Positions 34,604 to 42,732 of a DNA stretch of 64,000 nt are shown here, piece by piece (the stretch's first letter is position 1; every line of letters begins with the position of its first letter). The notes under the pieces were generated by a model that was not told where the DNA came from, did not search any database, and saw only the letters and a program-made list of their open reading frames with translations. The DNA comes from Marinobacter confluentis. GTDB lineage: Bacteria > Pseudomonadota > Gammaproteobacteria > Pseudomonadales > Oleiphilaceae. The position numbers and the translations under genes are program-made. The stretch is taken from NCBI RefSeq assembly GCF_004785685.1, contig NZ_SRPF01000001.1, forward strand, positions 248,001 to 312,000, in the 5' to 3' direction.

Positions 34604-35110
34604 ATGGCTGAAGATAACGCACCGGCACCGGCGCCGAAGAAAAAAGGCAAGCTGAAGCTGATTCTGATCCTGACACTGCTGGTGGTGCTGGCAATCGGGC
34701 TGTCAGTGGTCGGTACACTCTGGTTCATGGGTGCGGACATTCCCGGACTCAGTGGCGGTGATACGCCAACCGAGGAAGTGGAAGAAGCCTTTGTGCCCAG
34801 TGGTTACACGGTTCTGGAAAAAGCACTGGTGACAACCGTGCAGGCCGAAGGGCGGCAGCGTTATGCTCAGGTCTACCTGGCACTGGAAGCGAAAGACCAG
34901 GCTGCACTGGATGCTGCGAAGCTGCACATGCCGTTGCTGCGCAGCCAGTTGATCGGTGTGTTGGCGGGCAGCGATTTCATGGCACTGCAGACGCCAGACG
35001 GGCGCAAGGCACTGGCAGATCAGATGCTGGTCGCCGCCAACGGCGTGCTGGAGCAGGAAGGCGAACCGCCGCTGTCGCGGGTGTTGTTCAGGAATTTCGT
35101 AGTTCAATAG
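34604..35110 (+). CDS. fliL: Flagellar basal-body-associated protein FliL
   Basis: A 168-residue single-pass protein: a short basic cytoplasmic N-terminus (APAPKKKGKLK), one membrane segment (about 23-47, LILILTLLVVLAIGLSVVGTLWF) and a periplasmic domain ending LSRVLFRNFVVQ. FliL forms rings around stator units and stabilises the motor. The last codons continue beyond the stop as a 12-base tandem repeat (see the separate entry). It opens the fliL operon from its own sigma-54 promoter. Confidence 0.92.
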   Translation: MAEDNAPAPAPKKKGKLKLILILTLLVVLAIGLSVVGTLWFMGADIPGLSGGDTPTEEVEEAFVPSGYTVLEKALVTTVQAEGRQRYAQVYLALEAKDQAALDAAKLHMPLLRSQLIGVLAGSDFMALQTPDGRKALADQMLVAANGVLEQEGEPPLSRVLFRNFVVQ

Positions 35111-35146
35111 AGAATTCAGTAGAGAGTTCAGTAGCGGGTCCAGTAA
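35099..35146 (+). repeat. Four 12-base tandem repeats at the end of fliL, each ending in an in-frame stop
   Basis: The units are GTAGTTCAATAG, AGAATTCAGTAG, AGAGTTCAGTAG and CGGGTCCAGTAA. In the fliL frame they read VVQ-stop, RIQ-stop, RVQ-stop and RVQ-stop. Only the first is inside the gene. The array looks like a duplication of the last four codons, giving three back-up stops in the 101-base gap to fliM. Confidence 0.75.
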
Positions 35147-35179
35147 AGACGGACCGATCTTAAACAGAGCGCAAGACAG

Positions 35180-35205
35180 GCCAGGGGCCTGGCTCAGAGG
35201 CTGAG
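35180..35205 (+). repeat. Two adjacent small palindromes before fliM
   Basis: GCCAGG-GG-CCTGGC (35180-35193) is followed at once by CTCAG-AGG-CTGAG (35193-35205), 7 bases before the fliM ATG. The second could hide the GAGG that serves as fliM ribosome site. Whether this tunes fliM translation is not known. Confidence 0.45.
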
Positions 35206-35211
35206 AAACCT

Positions 35212-36210
35212 ATGCAGGATTTACTGTCACAGGACGAAATTGATGCGCTGCTCCACGGTGTGGACGATGGCGACATTGATACTTATGACGAATCTGACGG
35301 GGAGGGCGTCAAGAATTACGACCTCGCCAGTCAGGACCGGATCGTCCGTGGCCGGATGCCCACTCTGGAAATGATCAACGAGCGCTTTGCCCGCTACACC
35401 CGTATCAGCCTCTTCAACCTTCTGCGCCGTAACGCCGACGTATCAACCGGTGGCGTCCAGATCATGAAATTCGGCGAATACATCCATACGCTCTATGTTC
35501 CCACCAGCCTGAACCTGACCAAGGTTCGCCCGCTGCGTGGCACTTCCCTGTTCGTGCTGGATGCCAAGCTGGTGTTCAAGCTGGTCGATAACTTTTTCGG
35601 AGGCGAGGGACGTCACGCCAAGATTGAAGGCCGCGAATTCACGCCCACGGAAACCCGCATCGTGCAGATGGTGCTCAACCAGGTTTTCCACGACATGAAA
35701 GAAGCCTGGCACGCCGTTCTGAAAGTAGATTTCGAGTACCTGAGTTCCGAAGTAAACCCGGCCATGGCGAACATTGTCAGCCCCAGCGAAGTGGTGGTGG
35801 TCAGTACGTTCCATATCGAACTGGACGGTGGTGGCGGCGAGCTTCATATGGCACTGCCTTATTCAATGATTGAGCCGGTCCGGGATGTGCTGGATGCGGG
35901 CGTGCAGAGCGATATAGATGACGTGGATGAGCGTTGGGTCAGCGCACTGCAGGAAGACATCAAAGACGTTCATGTTCCCATCAACGCGACGGTTTGCCGC
36001 CGGCGAATTTCACTGAGGGATGTTGCCCGGTTCAAGGAAGGCGACATCATTCCGGTGGAAATACCGGACACACTGACGCTCACTGCCAATGGTATTCCGG
36101 TTTACCACGCAACCATGGGAACCCGTGACGGCAAGCTGGCACTCAAGATCAAGGGTCGGGCAACGCTGCCCAAAGTAAAAAAACAACTGAAGGTGGGACG
36201 CAATGGCTGA
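35212..36210 (+). CDS. fliM: Flagellar motor switch protein FliM
   Basis: 332 residues. The N-terminal peptide LLSQDEIDALLHGV is the CheY~P-binding segment, followed by the CheC-like middle domain (about 45-240, MPTLEMINERFARYTRISLFN and GRHAKIEGREFTPTETRIVQMV) and a SpoA-type C-terminal domain that docks FliN (about 260-325). FliM passes the chemotaxis signal to the rotor and thereby sets rotation direction. It overlaps fliN by 8 bases. Confidence 0.96.
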   Translation: MQDLLSQDEIDALLHGVDDGDIDTYDESDGEGVKNYDLASQDRIVRGRMPTLEMINERFARYTRISLFNLLRRNADVSTGGVQIMKFGEYIHTLYVPTSLNLTKVRPLRGTSLFVLDAKLVFKLVDNFFGGEGRHAKIEGREFTPTETRIVQMVLNQVFHDMKEAWHAVLKVDFEYLSSEVNPAMANIVSPSEVVVVSTFHIELDGGGGELHMALPYSMIEPVRDVLDAGVQSDIDDVDERWVSALQEDIKDVHVPINATVCRRRISLRDVARFKEGDIIPVEIPDTLTLTANGIPVYHATMGTRDGKLALKIKGRATLPKVKKQLKVGRNG

Positions 36211-36712
36211 CGACGACAAGAAAGACGAGCAGGAGCTCAGTGAAGACGAGAAGCTCGCCGCCGAGTGGGAATCTGCCATGGAAGAATCGGGCGATTCAGA
36301 CGGCGAAGATCGGGATGATGAATGGGCAGCCGCCATGGCAGAAGCTGGCGAAACCGGCGAGGACGAAAAGCCCAGGAAGGACAACGTACGCGCAGCGCCC
36401 ATGGAAGAATTCCCGGAAGGTTCCAGAATTTCCCAGGGCGACGGCCCGGCGCCGGACCTGGACGTTATCCTTGATATCCCGGTGACCATTTCCATGGAAG
36501 TGGGCAACACCCAGATTCCCATTCGCAACCTGCTGCAGTTGAACCAGGGCTCGGTGATCGAACTGGACCGGCTGGCGGGCGAACCGCTGGACGTGCTGGT
36601 CAATGGCACCCTGATTGCCCACGGTGAAGTGGTTATGGTGAACGAGAAGTTCGGCATACGCCTGACCGACGTGATCAGCCCGGGCGAGCGTATCAAACGG
36701 CTGCAGAAATAA
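36203..36712 (+). CDS. fliN: Flagellar motor switch protein FliN
   Basis: 169 residues, longer than many FliN proteins because of a very acidic first half (about 1-85, with two near-identical EWESAMEES / EWAAAMAEA segments). The C-terminal SpoA domain (about 90-165) holds ILDIPVTISMEVGNTQIPIRNLLQLNQGSVIELDRLAGEPLDV and NEKFGIRLTDVISPGERI, typical of FliN. It forms the bottom of the C ring and helps dock FliH. One base separates its stop from the fliO start. Confidence 0.95.
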   Translation: MADDDKKDEQELSEDEKLAAEWESAMEESGDSDGEDRDDEWAAAMAEAGETGEDEKPRKDNVRAAPMEEFPEGSRISQGDGPAPDLDVILDIPVTISMEVGNTQIPIRNLLQLNQGSVIELDRLAGEPLDVLVNGTLIAHGEVVMVNEKFGIRLTDVISPGERIKRLQK

Positions 36713-36713
36713 T

Positions 36714-37133
36714 ATGGACGGCGACGAACAGGCTGCAGCAGCGGCGGCGGCAGAGACCGCAACAACGGGGTCAGCCCCGGACACACTAATGACCATGCTG
36801 AGCCTTGGTCTTGGCCTGCTGGCGGTGATCGCCGTTATCTTTGGCTGCGCCTGGCTTGTTCGCCGGATGAGCGGCATGACCGGCGGCAATACCCGCGCCA
36901 TGAAAGTGGTGTCGGTGATGCCCATGGGCACCCGCGAACGGATTGCCCTGATCGACGTTGGCGGCAAACAGATCCTGATTGGCGTAACGCCCCAGGCCAT
37001 TCGCACCCTCCACGTGTTTGACGAGCCGGTGGTTGCCCCCGGCGAGCCTGTGTCCGGCGATTTCGCCCGTAAACTCCAGGGCATGATCGGCAAATCCTGG
37101 GGATCCGGTTCCGCTAACAGGGACGGTTCCTGA
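36714..37133 (+). CDS. fliO: Flagellar biosynthesis protein FliO
   Basis: A 139-residue protein with an acidic Ala-rich N-terminus, one membrane segment (about 27-49, [22 protein letters not shown]) and a small cytoplasmic domain with [36 protein letters not shown], the FliO pattern. It stabilises FliP during assembly of the export gate. Stop and fliP start are one base apart. Confidence 0.9.
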   Translation: MDGDEQAAAAAAAETATTGSAPDTLMTMLSLGLGLLAVIAVIFGCAWLVRRMSGMTGGNTRAMKVVSVMPMGTRERIALIDVGGKQILIGVTPQAIRTLHVFDEPVVAPGEPVSGDFARKLQGMIGKSWGSGSANRDGS

Positions 37134-37134
37134 C

Positions 37135-37908
37135 ATGATCTTTCGGCTTTCCGGGCGGAGCGTCGCTCTGGTTTCGTTGATTCCGCTTCTTTTCTGGCTG
37201 CCGTCTGCGATGGCTCAGGATGCCGGTATTCCAGGCATCCCTGCATTCACGGTAACGCCCGGCGAAGGCCAGGGCACCGAGGAATACTCGGTATCGCTGC
37301 AGATTCTGGCGTTCATGACGGCGCTGACCTTCCTGCCGGCGATGCTGATGATGATGACCTCGTTCACCCGCATCATCGTGGTGTTTGCCATTCTGCGGCA
37401 GGCCCTGGGCCTTCAGTCGACGCCTTCAAACCAGGTGCTGCTAGGGCTGACGCTGTTTCTCACCATTTTCATCATGAAACCGGTGTTCGAAGAGGTGAAC
37501 ACCCTGGCACTGCAGCCCTATATGCAGGAAGAAATTACCTCAATGGAAGCGGTAGAGCAGGCCAGCCTGCCGTTCCGCGAGTTCATGATGGCCCAGACCC
37601 GCGAAAGCGATCTGGCGCTGTTCATGCGGATTTCGGATGAACAGGCCGCAACCCCTGAGGACGTATCATTCTGGGTGTTGATGCCTGCATTCGTGACCAG
37701 CGAACTGAAAACCGCGTTCCAGATCGGCTTTATCCTGTTTATCCCGTTCCTGATCATCGACATGGTCGTAGCCAGCGTTCTGATGGCCATGGGTATGATG
37801 ATGCTGTCGCCGATCATTATTTCCCTACCGTTCAAGATCATGCTGTTTGTGCTTGTGGACGGCTGGGCCCTGATCATGGGCACCCTGGCGGCCAGTTATG
37901 GGATATAG
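37135..37908 (+). CDS. fliP: Flagellar export gate protein FliP
   Basis: 257 residues: a signal peptide (cleavage near PSAMA, residue 27) and four membrane helices. [29 protein letters not shown] and the C-terminal [20 protein letters not shown] are the family blocks. FliP forms, with FliQ and FliR, the helical pore of the type III gate. Confidence 0.96.
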   Translation: MIFRLSGRSVALVSLIPLLFWLPSAMAQDAGIPGIPAFTVTPGEGQGTEEYSVSLQILAFMTALTFLPAMLMMMTSFTRIIVVFAILRQALGLQSTPSNQVLLGLTLFLTIFIMKPVFEEVNTLALQPYMQEEITSMEAVEQASLPFREFMMAQTRESDLALFMRISDEQAATPEDVSFWVLMPAFVTSELKTAFQIGFILFIPFLIIDMVVASVLMAMGMMMLSPIIISLPFKIMLFVLVDGWALIMGTLAASYGI

Positions 37909-37938
37909 ATCCGCTATGACACCGGAAGGAGCACGCTC

Positions 37939-38208
37939 ATGACACCCGAGACCGTCATCGATATCCTCCGTGAGGCGCTCTGGATGATTGTGCTGCTGGC
38001 CAGCCTTATCATCGGGCCGGGCCTGGTGATTGGTCTGGTGGTGAGCACGTTTCAGGCGGCCACCCAGATCAACGAACAGACCCTGAGCTTTCTGCCGCGT
38101 CTGCTGATCACCCTGATCACCATCATCGTCGCCGGGCCCTGGATGCTGACCCAGTTGATGGACCACGCCGAACGCCTGATTTCCAGCGTTCCCTATCTGA
38201 TCGGCTGA
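37939..38208 (+). CDS. fliQ: Flagellar export gate protein FliQ
   Basis: An 89-residue hairpin of two membrane helices; MTPETVIDILREALWMIVLL and GLVVSTFQAATQINEQTLSF fit FliQ exactly. AAGGAG sits 8 bases before the ATG. It wraps the FliP/FliR core of the gate. Confidence 0.95.
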   Translation: MTPETVIDILREALWMIVLLASLIIGPGLVIGLVVSTFQAATQINEQTLSFLPRLLITLITIIVAGPWMLTQLMDHAERLISSVPYLIG

Positions 38209-38214
38209 CCGGGA

Positions 38215-38997
38215 ATGCCCACCGAAATTACCGTCGACCTGATCAGCCAGTGGATCGGCCAGCATTTCTGGCCCCTGTTCCGGCTGGCCAGTTTCATGAT
38301 GGTGATTCCGTTCATTGGAACCCAGCTGGTCCCCGCCCGGGTTCGCCTGGGCCTGGCGCTACTGATCACCGTGCTGATTGTTCCCATGATTCCCCCGGTG
38401 CCCACCGTTGACCCTTTCAGCGCCAACGCAGTGATCATTACCCTGCAACAGATACTGATCGGCGTCGGCATGGGCTTCGCCCTGACGGCACTGTTCCAGC
38501 TTTTTGTGGTGGCGGGCCAGATGATCGCCATGCAGATGGGGCTTGGCTTTGCGTCCATGGTGGACCCGGCCAACGGCGTAAACGTACCGGTGCTGTCTCA
38601 GATCTACAGCATCACCATCACTCTGCTGTACCTCGCGATGAACGGCCACCTGGTGGCGTTCGATGTGTTTATTGAAAGCTTCTACACCCTGCCCATCGGC
38701 CTTGAAGGGTTGGGGCAGGCCGGTGTTTGGTCCCTGGCCCACAGAATCAGCTGGATGTTCGCCGCCGCCATGCTGCTGGCGCTGCCGGCTGTAACTGCCG
38801 TGTTTATCGTCAACATCTCCTTCGGCGTGATGACCCGCGCCGCGCCCCAGATGAACATTTTCGCCCTGGGCTTCCCGATTGGCCTGATTTTTGGATTGTT
38901 TGCCATATGGGTACTGCACGCCAATTTTCTGCCACATTTCGAGCAGTATTCCCGAGAGACTTTCGAATTCATGCGCCAACTGCAGGGCCAGCCTTAG
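38215..38997 (+). CDS. fliR: Flagellar export gate protein FliR
   Basis: 260 residues with six membrane segments; ends in the usual cytoplasmic tail (FEQYSRETFEFMRQLQG). GFASMVDPANGVNVPVLSQIY is the conserved central block. It completes the FliPQR core. Followed by a 189-base gap to flhB that contains a large inverted-repeat element, which is unusual because fliR and flhB are normally almost adjacent. Confidence 0.95.
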   Translation: MPTEITVDLISQWIGQHFWPLFRLASFMMVIPFIGTQLVPARVRLGLALLITVLIVPMIPPVPTVDPFSANAVIITLQQILIGVGMGFALTALFQLFVVAGQMIAMQMGLGFASMVDPANGVNVPVLSQIYSITITLLYLAMNGHLVAFDVFIESFYTLPIGLEGLGQAGVWSLAHRISWMFAAAMLLALPAVTAVFIVNISFGVMTRAAPQMNIFALGFPIGLIFGLFAIWVLHANFLPHFEQYSRETFEFMRQLQGQP

Positions 38998-39052
38998 CCA
39001 GCAATGAACAGATGAAATGTTTTTGTTTAAGGCGCGCTTAGACGTTGGCAAA

Positions 39053-39162
39053 GGTTGGTGGGGATGGTTATCCAAAACTGTGCGGAGCCATGGATGGCGG
39101 AGCCCAAGCGTCACATGGATGTGCCGTAAGGAGCGTGTTTTGGATAACCATCCCCACCAACC
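39053..39162. repeat. Composite palindromic element (26-bp perfect inverted repeat, 58-base centre)
   Basis: Positions 39053-39078 are the exact reverse complement of 39137-39162 (arms beginning GGTTGGTGGGGATGGTTATC). The 58-base centre holds two shorter palindromes with the same core: GCCAT-GG-ATGGC and CACAT-GG-ATGTG. The whole lies between fliR and flhB without interrupting either. It may be a non-autonomous mobile or REP-like repeat; no transposase is present, and no flanking target-site duplication could be established. Confidence 0.85.
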
Positions 39163-39186
39163 GACACCCCCAGAGTAGAAAGTAAA

Positions 39187-40323
39187 ATGGCTGAAGAGAA
39201 CGATAACAGTCAGGAGAAAACCGAAGAGGCCACCCCCCGAAGGCTAGAAAAAGCCAGGGAGGATGGCCAGACTGCCCGTTCCAAAGAGCTGGCCACCATG
39301 GCCGTGCTGCTCGCCGGTGCCGGCGGGCTGCTGGTGTTCGGCGCCGCTATGGGCACGTCCATGGTCGACATCATGCGCGACAACTTCATTCTGGAACGGT
39401 CCGCCATATTCGACACACGGGAAATGAGCAACCAGCTGCTGGCTGCCGCAAAAGATGCCACCTGGGCCACAGCGCCCCTGTTGATACTGATGCTGGTAGC
39501 CGCCATTGCCGGTTCCATCGGCATCGGCGGCCTGCTGGTCAGTGGCAAAGCGATAGCGCCCAAGCTGAACCGGATGGACCCGATCAAAGGGCTGGGCCGA
39601 ATGTTTTCAATGCGCTCGCTGATTGAGCTGGTTAAAGCCCTGCTCAAAGTGGGCCTGGTGCTCGTGGTGGCAATTCTCATCCTCAACGTGCGCACCGACG
39701 ACCTTCTGAGTATCTCCGAGGAACCTGTCAATTCAGCGGTGGAGCATGTGCTCTGGACCCTGGGCTGGAGCTTTGTGATTCTGGCCTGTGCCACCATTAT
39801 TATCGCGGCCATCGACGTGCCTTTCCAGATCTACGATCACCAGAAAAAGCTGCGGATGACCAAGCAGGAAGTGAAGGACGAGTTTAAGGACACCGAGGGC
39901 AAGCCGGAGGTCAAAGGCCGCATTCGCCAGTTGCAGCGCGAGATGGCCCAGCGCCGGATGATGCAGGAAGTGCCGGGGGCCGACGTGGTGATTACCAACC
40001 CGACCCATTATGCGGTAGCGTTGAAGTACGATCAGAAAAAGATGGCGGCGCCGGTTGTGGTCGCCAAAGGATCGGATGAAACGGCTTTCAAGATCATGGA
40101 GATCGCCCGTGAGCACAAAGTGGAAATCATGCGAACGCCGCCGTTGACCCGGGCGGTTTACCACAACACCGAGCTGGGTGATGAGATTCCGGATGGCTTG
40201 TATATGGCCATTGCCCAGGTTCTGGCCTACGTGTTCCAGCTAAGGCAGTTCCGCAAGGGGCGCGGTGACAAACCTCATGTGCCGGACTTCCCGATTCCTT
40301 CAGATCTGCGGCGGGATGTTTAA
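39187..40323 (+). CDS. flhB: Flagellar export switch protein FlhB
   Basis: 378 residues: a basic N-terminus (ENDNSQEKTEEATPRRLEKAREDG), four membrane helices (about 35-210) and a cytoplasmic domain with the self-cleaving motif N271-P-T-H in VITNPTHYAVALKYD. Cleavage at N/P and contact with FliK switch export specificity from hook to filament. It overlaps ydbH by 8 bases, so the envelope genes downstream may be translated from the flagellar transcript. Confidence 0.96.
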   Translation: MAEENDNSQEKTEEATPRRLEKAREDGQTARSKELATMAVLLAGAGGLLVFGAAMGTSMVDIMRDNFILERSAIFDTREMSNQLLAAAKDATWATAPLLILMLVAAIAGSIGIGGLLVSGKAIAPKLNRMDPIKGLGRMFSMRSLIELVKALLKVGLVLVVAILILNVRTDDLLSISEEPVNSAVEHVLWTLGWSFVILACATIIIAAIDVPFQIYDHQKKLRMTKQEVKDEFKDTEGKPEVKGRIRQLQREMAQRRMMQEVPGADVVITNPTHYAVALKYDQKKMAAPVVVAKGSDETAFKIMEIAREHKVEIMRTPPLTRAVYHNTELGDEIPDGLYMAIAQVLAYVFQLRQFRKGRGDKPHVPDFPIPSDLRRDV

Positions 40324-41995
40324 GCGAATACTGGTTCTGTTGGTTATTCTGGCGCTCTCCGGGGCCCTGTATGCGCGCCATGAGTGGCAGCAATGGCGCG
40401 CGGCCAACCATATTCAGGACCTTGAATGGCAGGGTATGGGCGTTTCCTGGAATGGTGTCAGCTTCGATAGCCTTTCAGTGACTCAACTGCGTGACGGGCA
40501 ACCCTGGCATGCCCGGGGCGACCTGAAGGTCTCAGGGCTTCTCACGCCCGGTGAACGGGAGTTTACGACCGGCTCCATGACCGTCACAGCGCCTCTCCCC
40601 AATAGGGCGCTGGCCGGCTGGCAGCCCCGTGAAGGCCAGGTCAACCTGGTCATTGCCGGAACCGCAAGCGAGCAATCCGCAACCCTGACCCTGATGGCTG
40701 GCAGCCGCCTCGAGCTTGCCGAATTGACCGCACCCGAGGGTGCCGCGAGTTTCGACAGACTGACCCTGGATCTGGCCGGTCTGGAAGTGAACGGCGAATA
40801 CACCCTGGCCCCCATATCACTGGAAAGCCTTGTGTTCAGCGGTCCGATTGTGGCCGCGGCGCAGGCCATCCATCAGCCGCAGTTGTTGCCTCAGCCATGG
40901 CGCCTGAAAGGACATCTGAACGGAAATCTGGAATCGGTCGCACTGGATGGCAGGCTGTCTTCGGATGCCGGCGCCGATACTGATATCAGCCTGCAGTTGC
41001 CGTTTAACGGGGTTCCGGAGCTTGACGTTGAGTTGGTCTCCACCGGCGCCTTGGGCGGTCGGGCTCTGGCAGCCACGTTTACCGCCTGGCCTGAAGCGCT
41101 GGAAATTACGGAAGGCACTGCAAAGGCGGTTCTTGGCGTGAAACTCCTGCCCGAGGGCACCAGTTTGAACGGAGACTTTGAGTTTGAAACGGTGAGCGGA
41201 TTGTTCGACCGAACCGCCTGGACCGGACTCAATGGCTCTGTCGCCCTGAACATATCCGGGGAACAACTTGATGTGAGCACATCGGATCTGTCTCTGGATA
41301 CGGTGAACCCGGGTATTGCACTGAGCAACATCCGTTTTACCGGCCGCTATGGTTCGGCACTGGAAAAGCCGTTAGAAGGCGAACTCTCAGTGAATCGCGC
41401 AAGCGCCGGGTTGCTGGGTGGTCTGGTTCAGGTTGAACCGGGCCAATGGCAGCTGTCGGATCTGTCGTCCCGGAGACCCCTGCGGGTGCCTGTTGATCTC
41501 TCGGGTATCAAGCTGTCAGAACTGATGCAGGTATACCCCGCCGAAGGGCTGGCGGGCAGTGGGGTGATCCATGGTCGAATTCCGGTTCTGGTGGGGCCCG
41601 ATGGAGTTACTGTCGAAGCCGGGCGGGTGGCGGCAATGGCCCCGGGGGGAACACTGAAGCTGCCCGCCGACCGGCTCAGGGGCCTGGCTCAGGGCAACGA
41701 GGCAATGGCGCTGGTGGTTCAGGCCATGGAAAACTTTAACTATGACGTGCTGAGCAGCACCATAGACTATGATCAGGATGGTAGGCTGATGCTGGGACTA
41801 AGGCTTGAGGGCAACAGCCCTGAGGTGCGCGACGGCCACCCGATTGTGCTCAACATCAATCTGGAAGAGGACATCCCCGCGCTACTGACCAGCCTTCAGC
41901 TCAGCGGCCGAGTCAATGAGGCGGTGACAGAAAAGGTGCGCGACCTGATCCAGAAGCGGAATGCGAAGCCCCAGTCAGACGGGTCGGGGAAATAA
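40316..41995 (+). CDS. ydbH: Intermembrane phospholipid-transport protein YdbH (AsmA-like)
   Basis: 559 residues from the ATG at 40316, the last bases of flhB; the longer frame from 40265 lies wholly in flhB. One N-terminal anchor (about 3-20, KRILVLLVILALSGALYA) precedes a long beta-rich periplasmic region and the conserved end with EDIPALLTSLQLSGRVNEAV. In Escherichia coli, YdbH and the lipoprotein YnbE form a bridge that partly duplicates TamB in lipid homeostasis, with YdbL as helper. The same three-gene order is found here. tamB is also in this window. Confidence 0.85.
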   Translation: MFKRILVLLVILALSGALYARHEWQQWRAANHIQDLEWQGMGVSWNGVSFDSLSVTQLRDGQPWHARGDLKVSGLLTPGEREFTTGSMTVTAPLPNRALAGWQPREGQVNLVIAGTASEQSATLTLMAGSRLELAELTAPEGAASFDRLTLDLAGLEVNGEYTLAPISLESLVFSGPIVAAAQAIHQPQLLPQPWRLKGHLNGNLESVALDGRLSSDAGADTDISLQLPFNGVPELDVELVSTGALGGRALAATFTAWPEALEITEGTAKAVLGVKLLPEGTSLNGDFEFETVSGLFDRTAWTGLNGSVALNISGEQLDVSTSDLSLDTVNPGIALSNIRFTGRYGSALEKPLEGELSVNRASAGLLGGLVQVEPGQWQLSDLSSRRPLRVPVDLSGIKLSELMQVYPAEGLAGSGVIHGRIPVLVGPDGVTVEAGRVAAMAPGGTLKLPADRLRGLAQGNEAMALVVQAMENFNYDVLSSTIDYDQDGRLMLGLRLEGNSPEVRDGHPIVLNINLEEDIPALLTSLQLSGRVNEAVTEKVRDLIQKRNAKPQSDGSGK

Positions 41996-42022
41996 TCGGG
42001 TAACTAATCGGGAGCAAGGCAG

Positions 42023-42241
42023 ATGGACGGATACAGACCGGGCAACTCACCCGGAAAGAGTCGGAAAGTACTGGTGATTCTGGCGTTTGTTCTGGGGGCG
42101 GCAGCCTGCACACCCACCGTTCGGATGGAGGCACCCAAAGAGCCCATCACTGTGAATCTTAACGTCAAGATTGAGCACGAAATCTACGTGAAGGTGGATG
42201 AAGATGTGGATGAACTCTTCGGTGAAAAGGGCTTGTTCTGA
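42023..42241 (+). CDS. ynbE: Outer-membrane lipoprotein YnbE
   Basis: A 72-residue lipoprotein precursor: hydrophobic segment (about 14-28) ending GAAACTP, a slightly non-standard lipobox with Cys29. The mature part, TPTVRMEAPKEPITVNLNVKIEHEI, matches Escherichia coli YnbE closely. It joins YdbH at the outer membrane, probably by strand addition. GGGAGCAAGGCAG precedes the ATG. Next gene is ydbL. Confidence 0.88.
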   Translation: MDGYRPGNSPGKSRKVLVILAFVLGAAACTPTVRMEAPKEPITVNLNVKIEHEIYVKVDEDVDELFGEKGLF

Positions 42242-42270
42242 TGGTTAACTCTGAATCCAGGGAGTCACTC

Positions 42271-42615
42271 ATGAAACGGTTTGTACAGATCGGTGCTTTC
42301 GTCCTTGCGCTCTGCCTGGCCCTGCCAGCATTCGCAATGGAGCTGAACGACGCTAAAAAACAGCTGGATACGGCCAAACAACAGGGCCTGGTGGGTGAAA
42401 CCCCGACCGGTTATCTGGACGTGGTCAGATCCGAGGGCAATGCCAGCAGCATTGTGGAGGCCATTAATCAGGCCCGGCGGGACGAATACGCCCGCATCGC
42501 AGAGAAGCACAACATCCCTGTCACTCAGGTGGAAACGGTTGCCGGCCAGAAAGCCCTGGAGAAAACACCGGCGGGGCAGTACATCCTGGTAAACGGGCAG
42601 TGGAAGAAAAAATAG
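42271..42615 (+). CDS. ydbL: YdbL family periplasmic protein (DUF1318)
   Basis: 114 residues from the ATG at 42271, with GGGAG upstream; the frame opens at 42241 without a ribosome site. A clear signal peptide (about 1-22, ending LPAFA) leads to a small domain with DVVRSEGNASSIVEAINQARRDEYARIAEKHN and a C-terminal PAGQYILVNGQWKKK. Known YdbL modulates YdbH-YnbE bridge assembly. Last gene before a hairpin and convergent uraA. Confidence 0.88.
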   Translation: MKRFVQIGAFVLALCLALPAFAMELNDAKKQLDTAKQQGLVGETPTGYLDVVRSEGNASSIVEAINQARRDEYARIAEKHNIPVTQVETVAGQKALEKTPAGQYILVNGQWKKK

Positions 42616-42661
42616 ACGTGTGCTGCTGATTCGCCTCAACCGGCCTGGTCAGGCACCTCCG

Positions 42662-42683
42662 ACCGGTGCCAGACGGCACCGGT
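42662..42683. terminator. Hairpin between convergent ydbL and uraA
   Basis: ACCGGTGCC-AGAC-GGCACCGGT is a perfect 9-bp stem with a 4-base loop, placed in the 117-base gap between two convergent genes. There is no T-tract on either side, so it is at best a pause or bidirectional end site. Confidence 0.45.
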
Positions 42684-42732
42684 GTAGAGGGCGTTAAACC
42701 TGATTCCGCTGCTGCCGCTGGCTGAGCGGTCC

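Noticed and set aside
39001-39060. Possible integron attC-like site or small ORF just before the palindrome
   Set aside because: The sequence GCGCGCTTAGACGTTGGC looks vaguely attC-like but lacks matching GTTRRRY and RYYYAAC cores, and there is no integrase.
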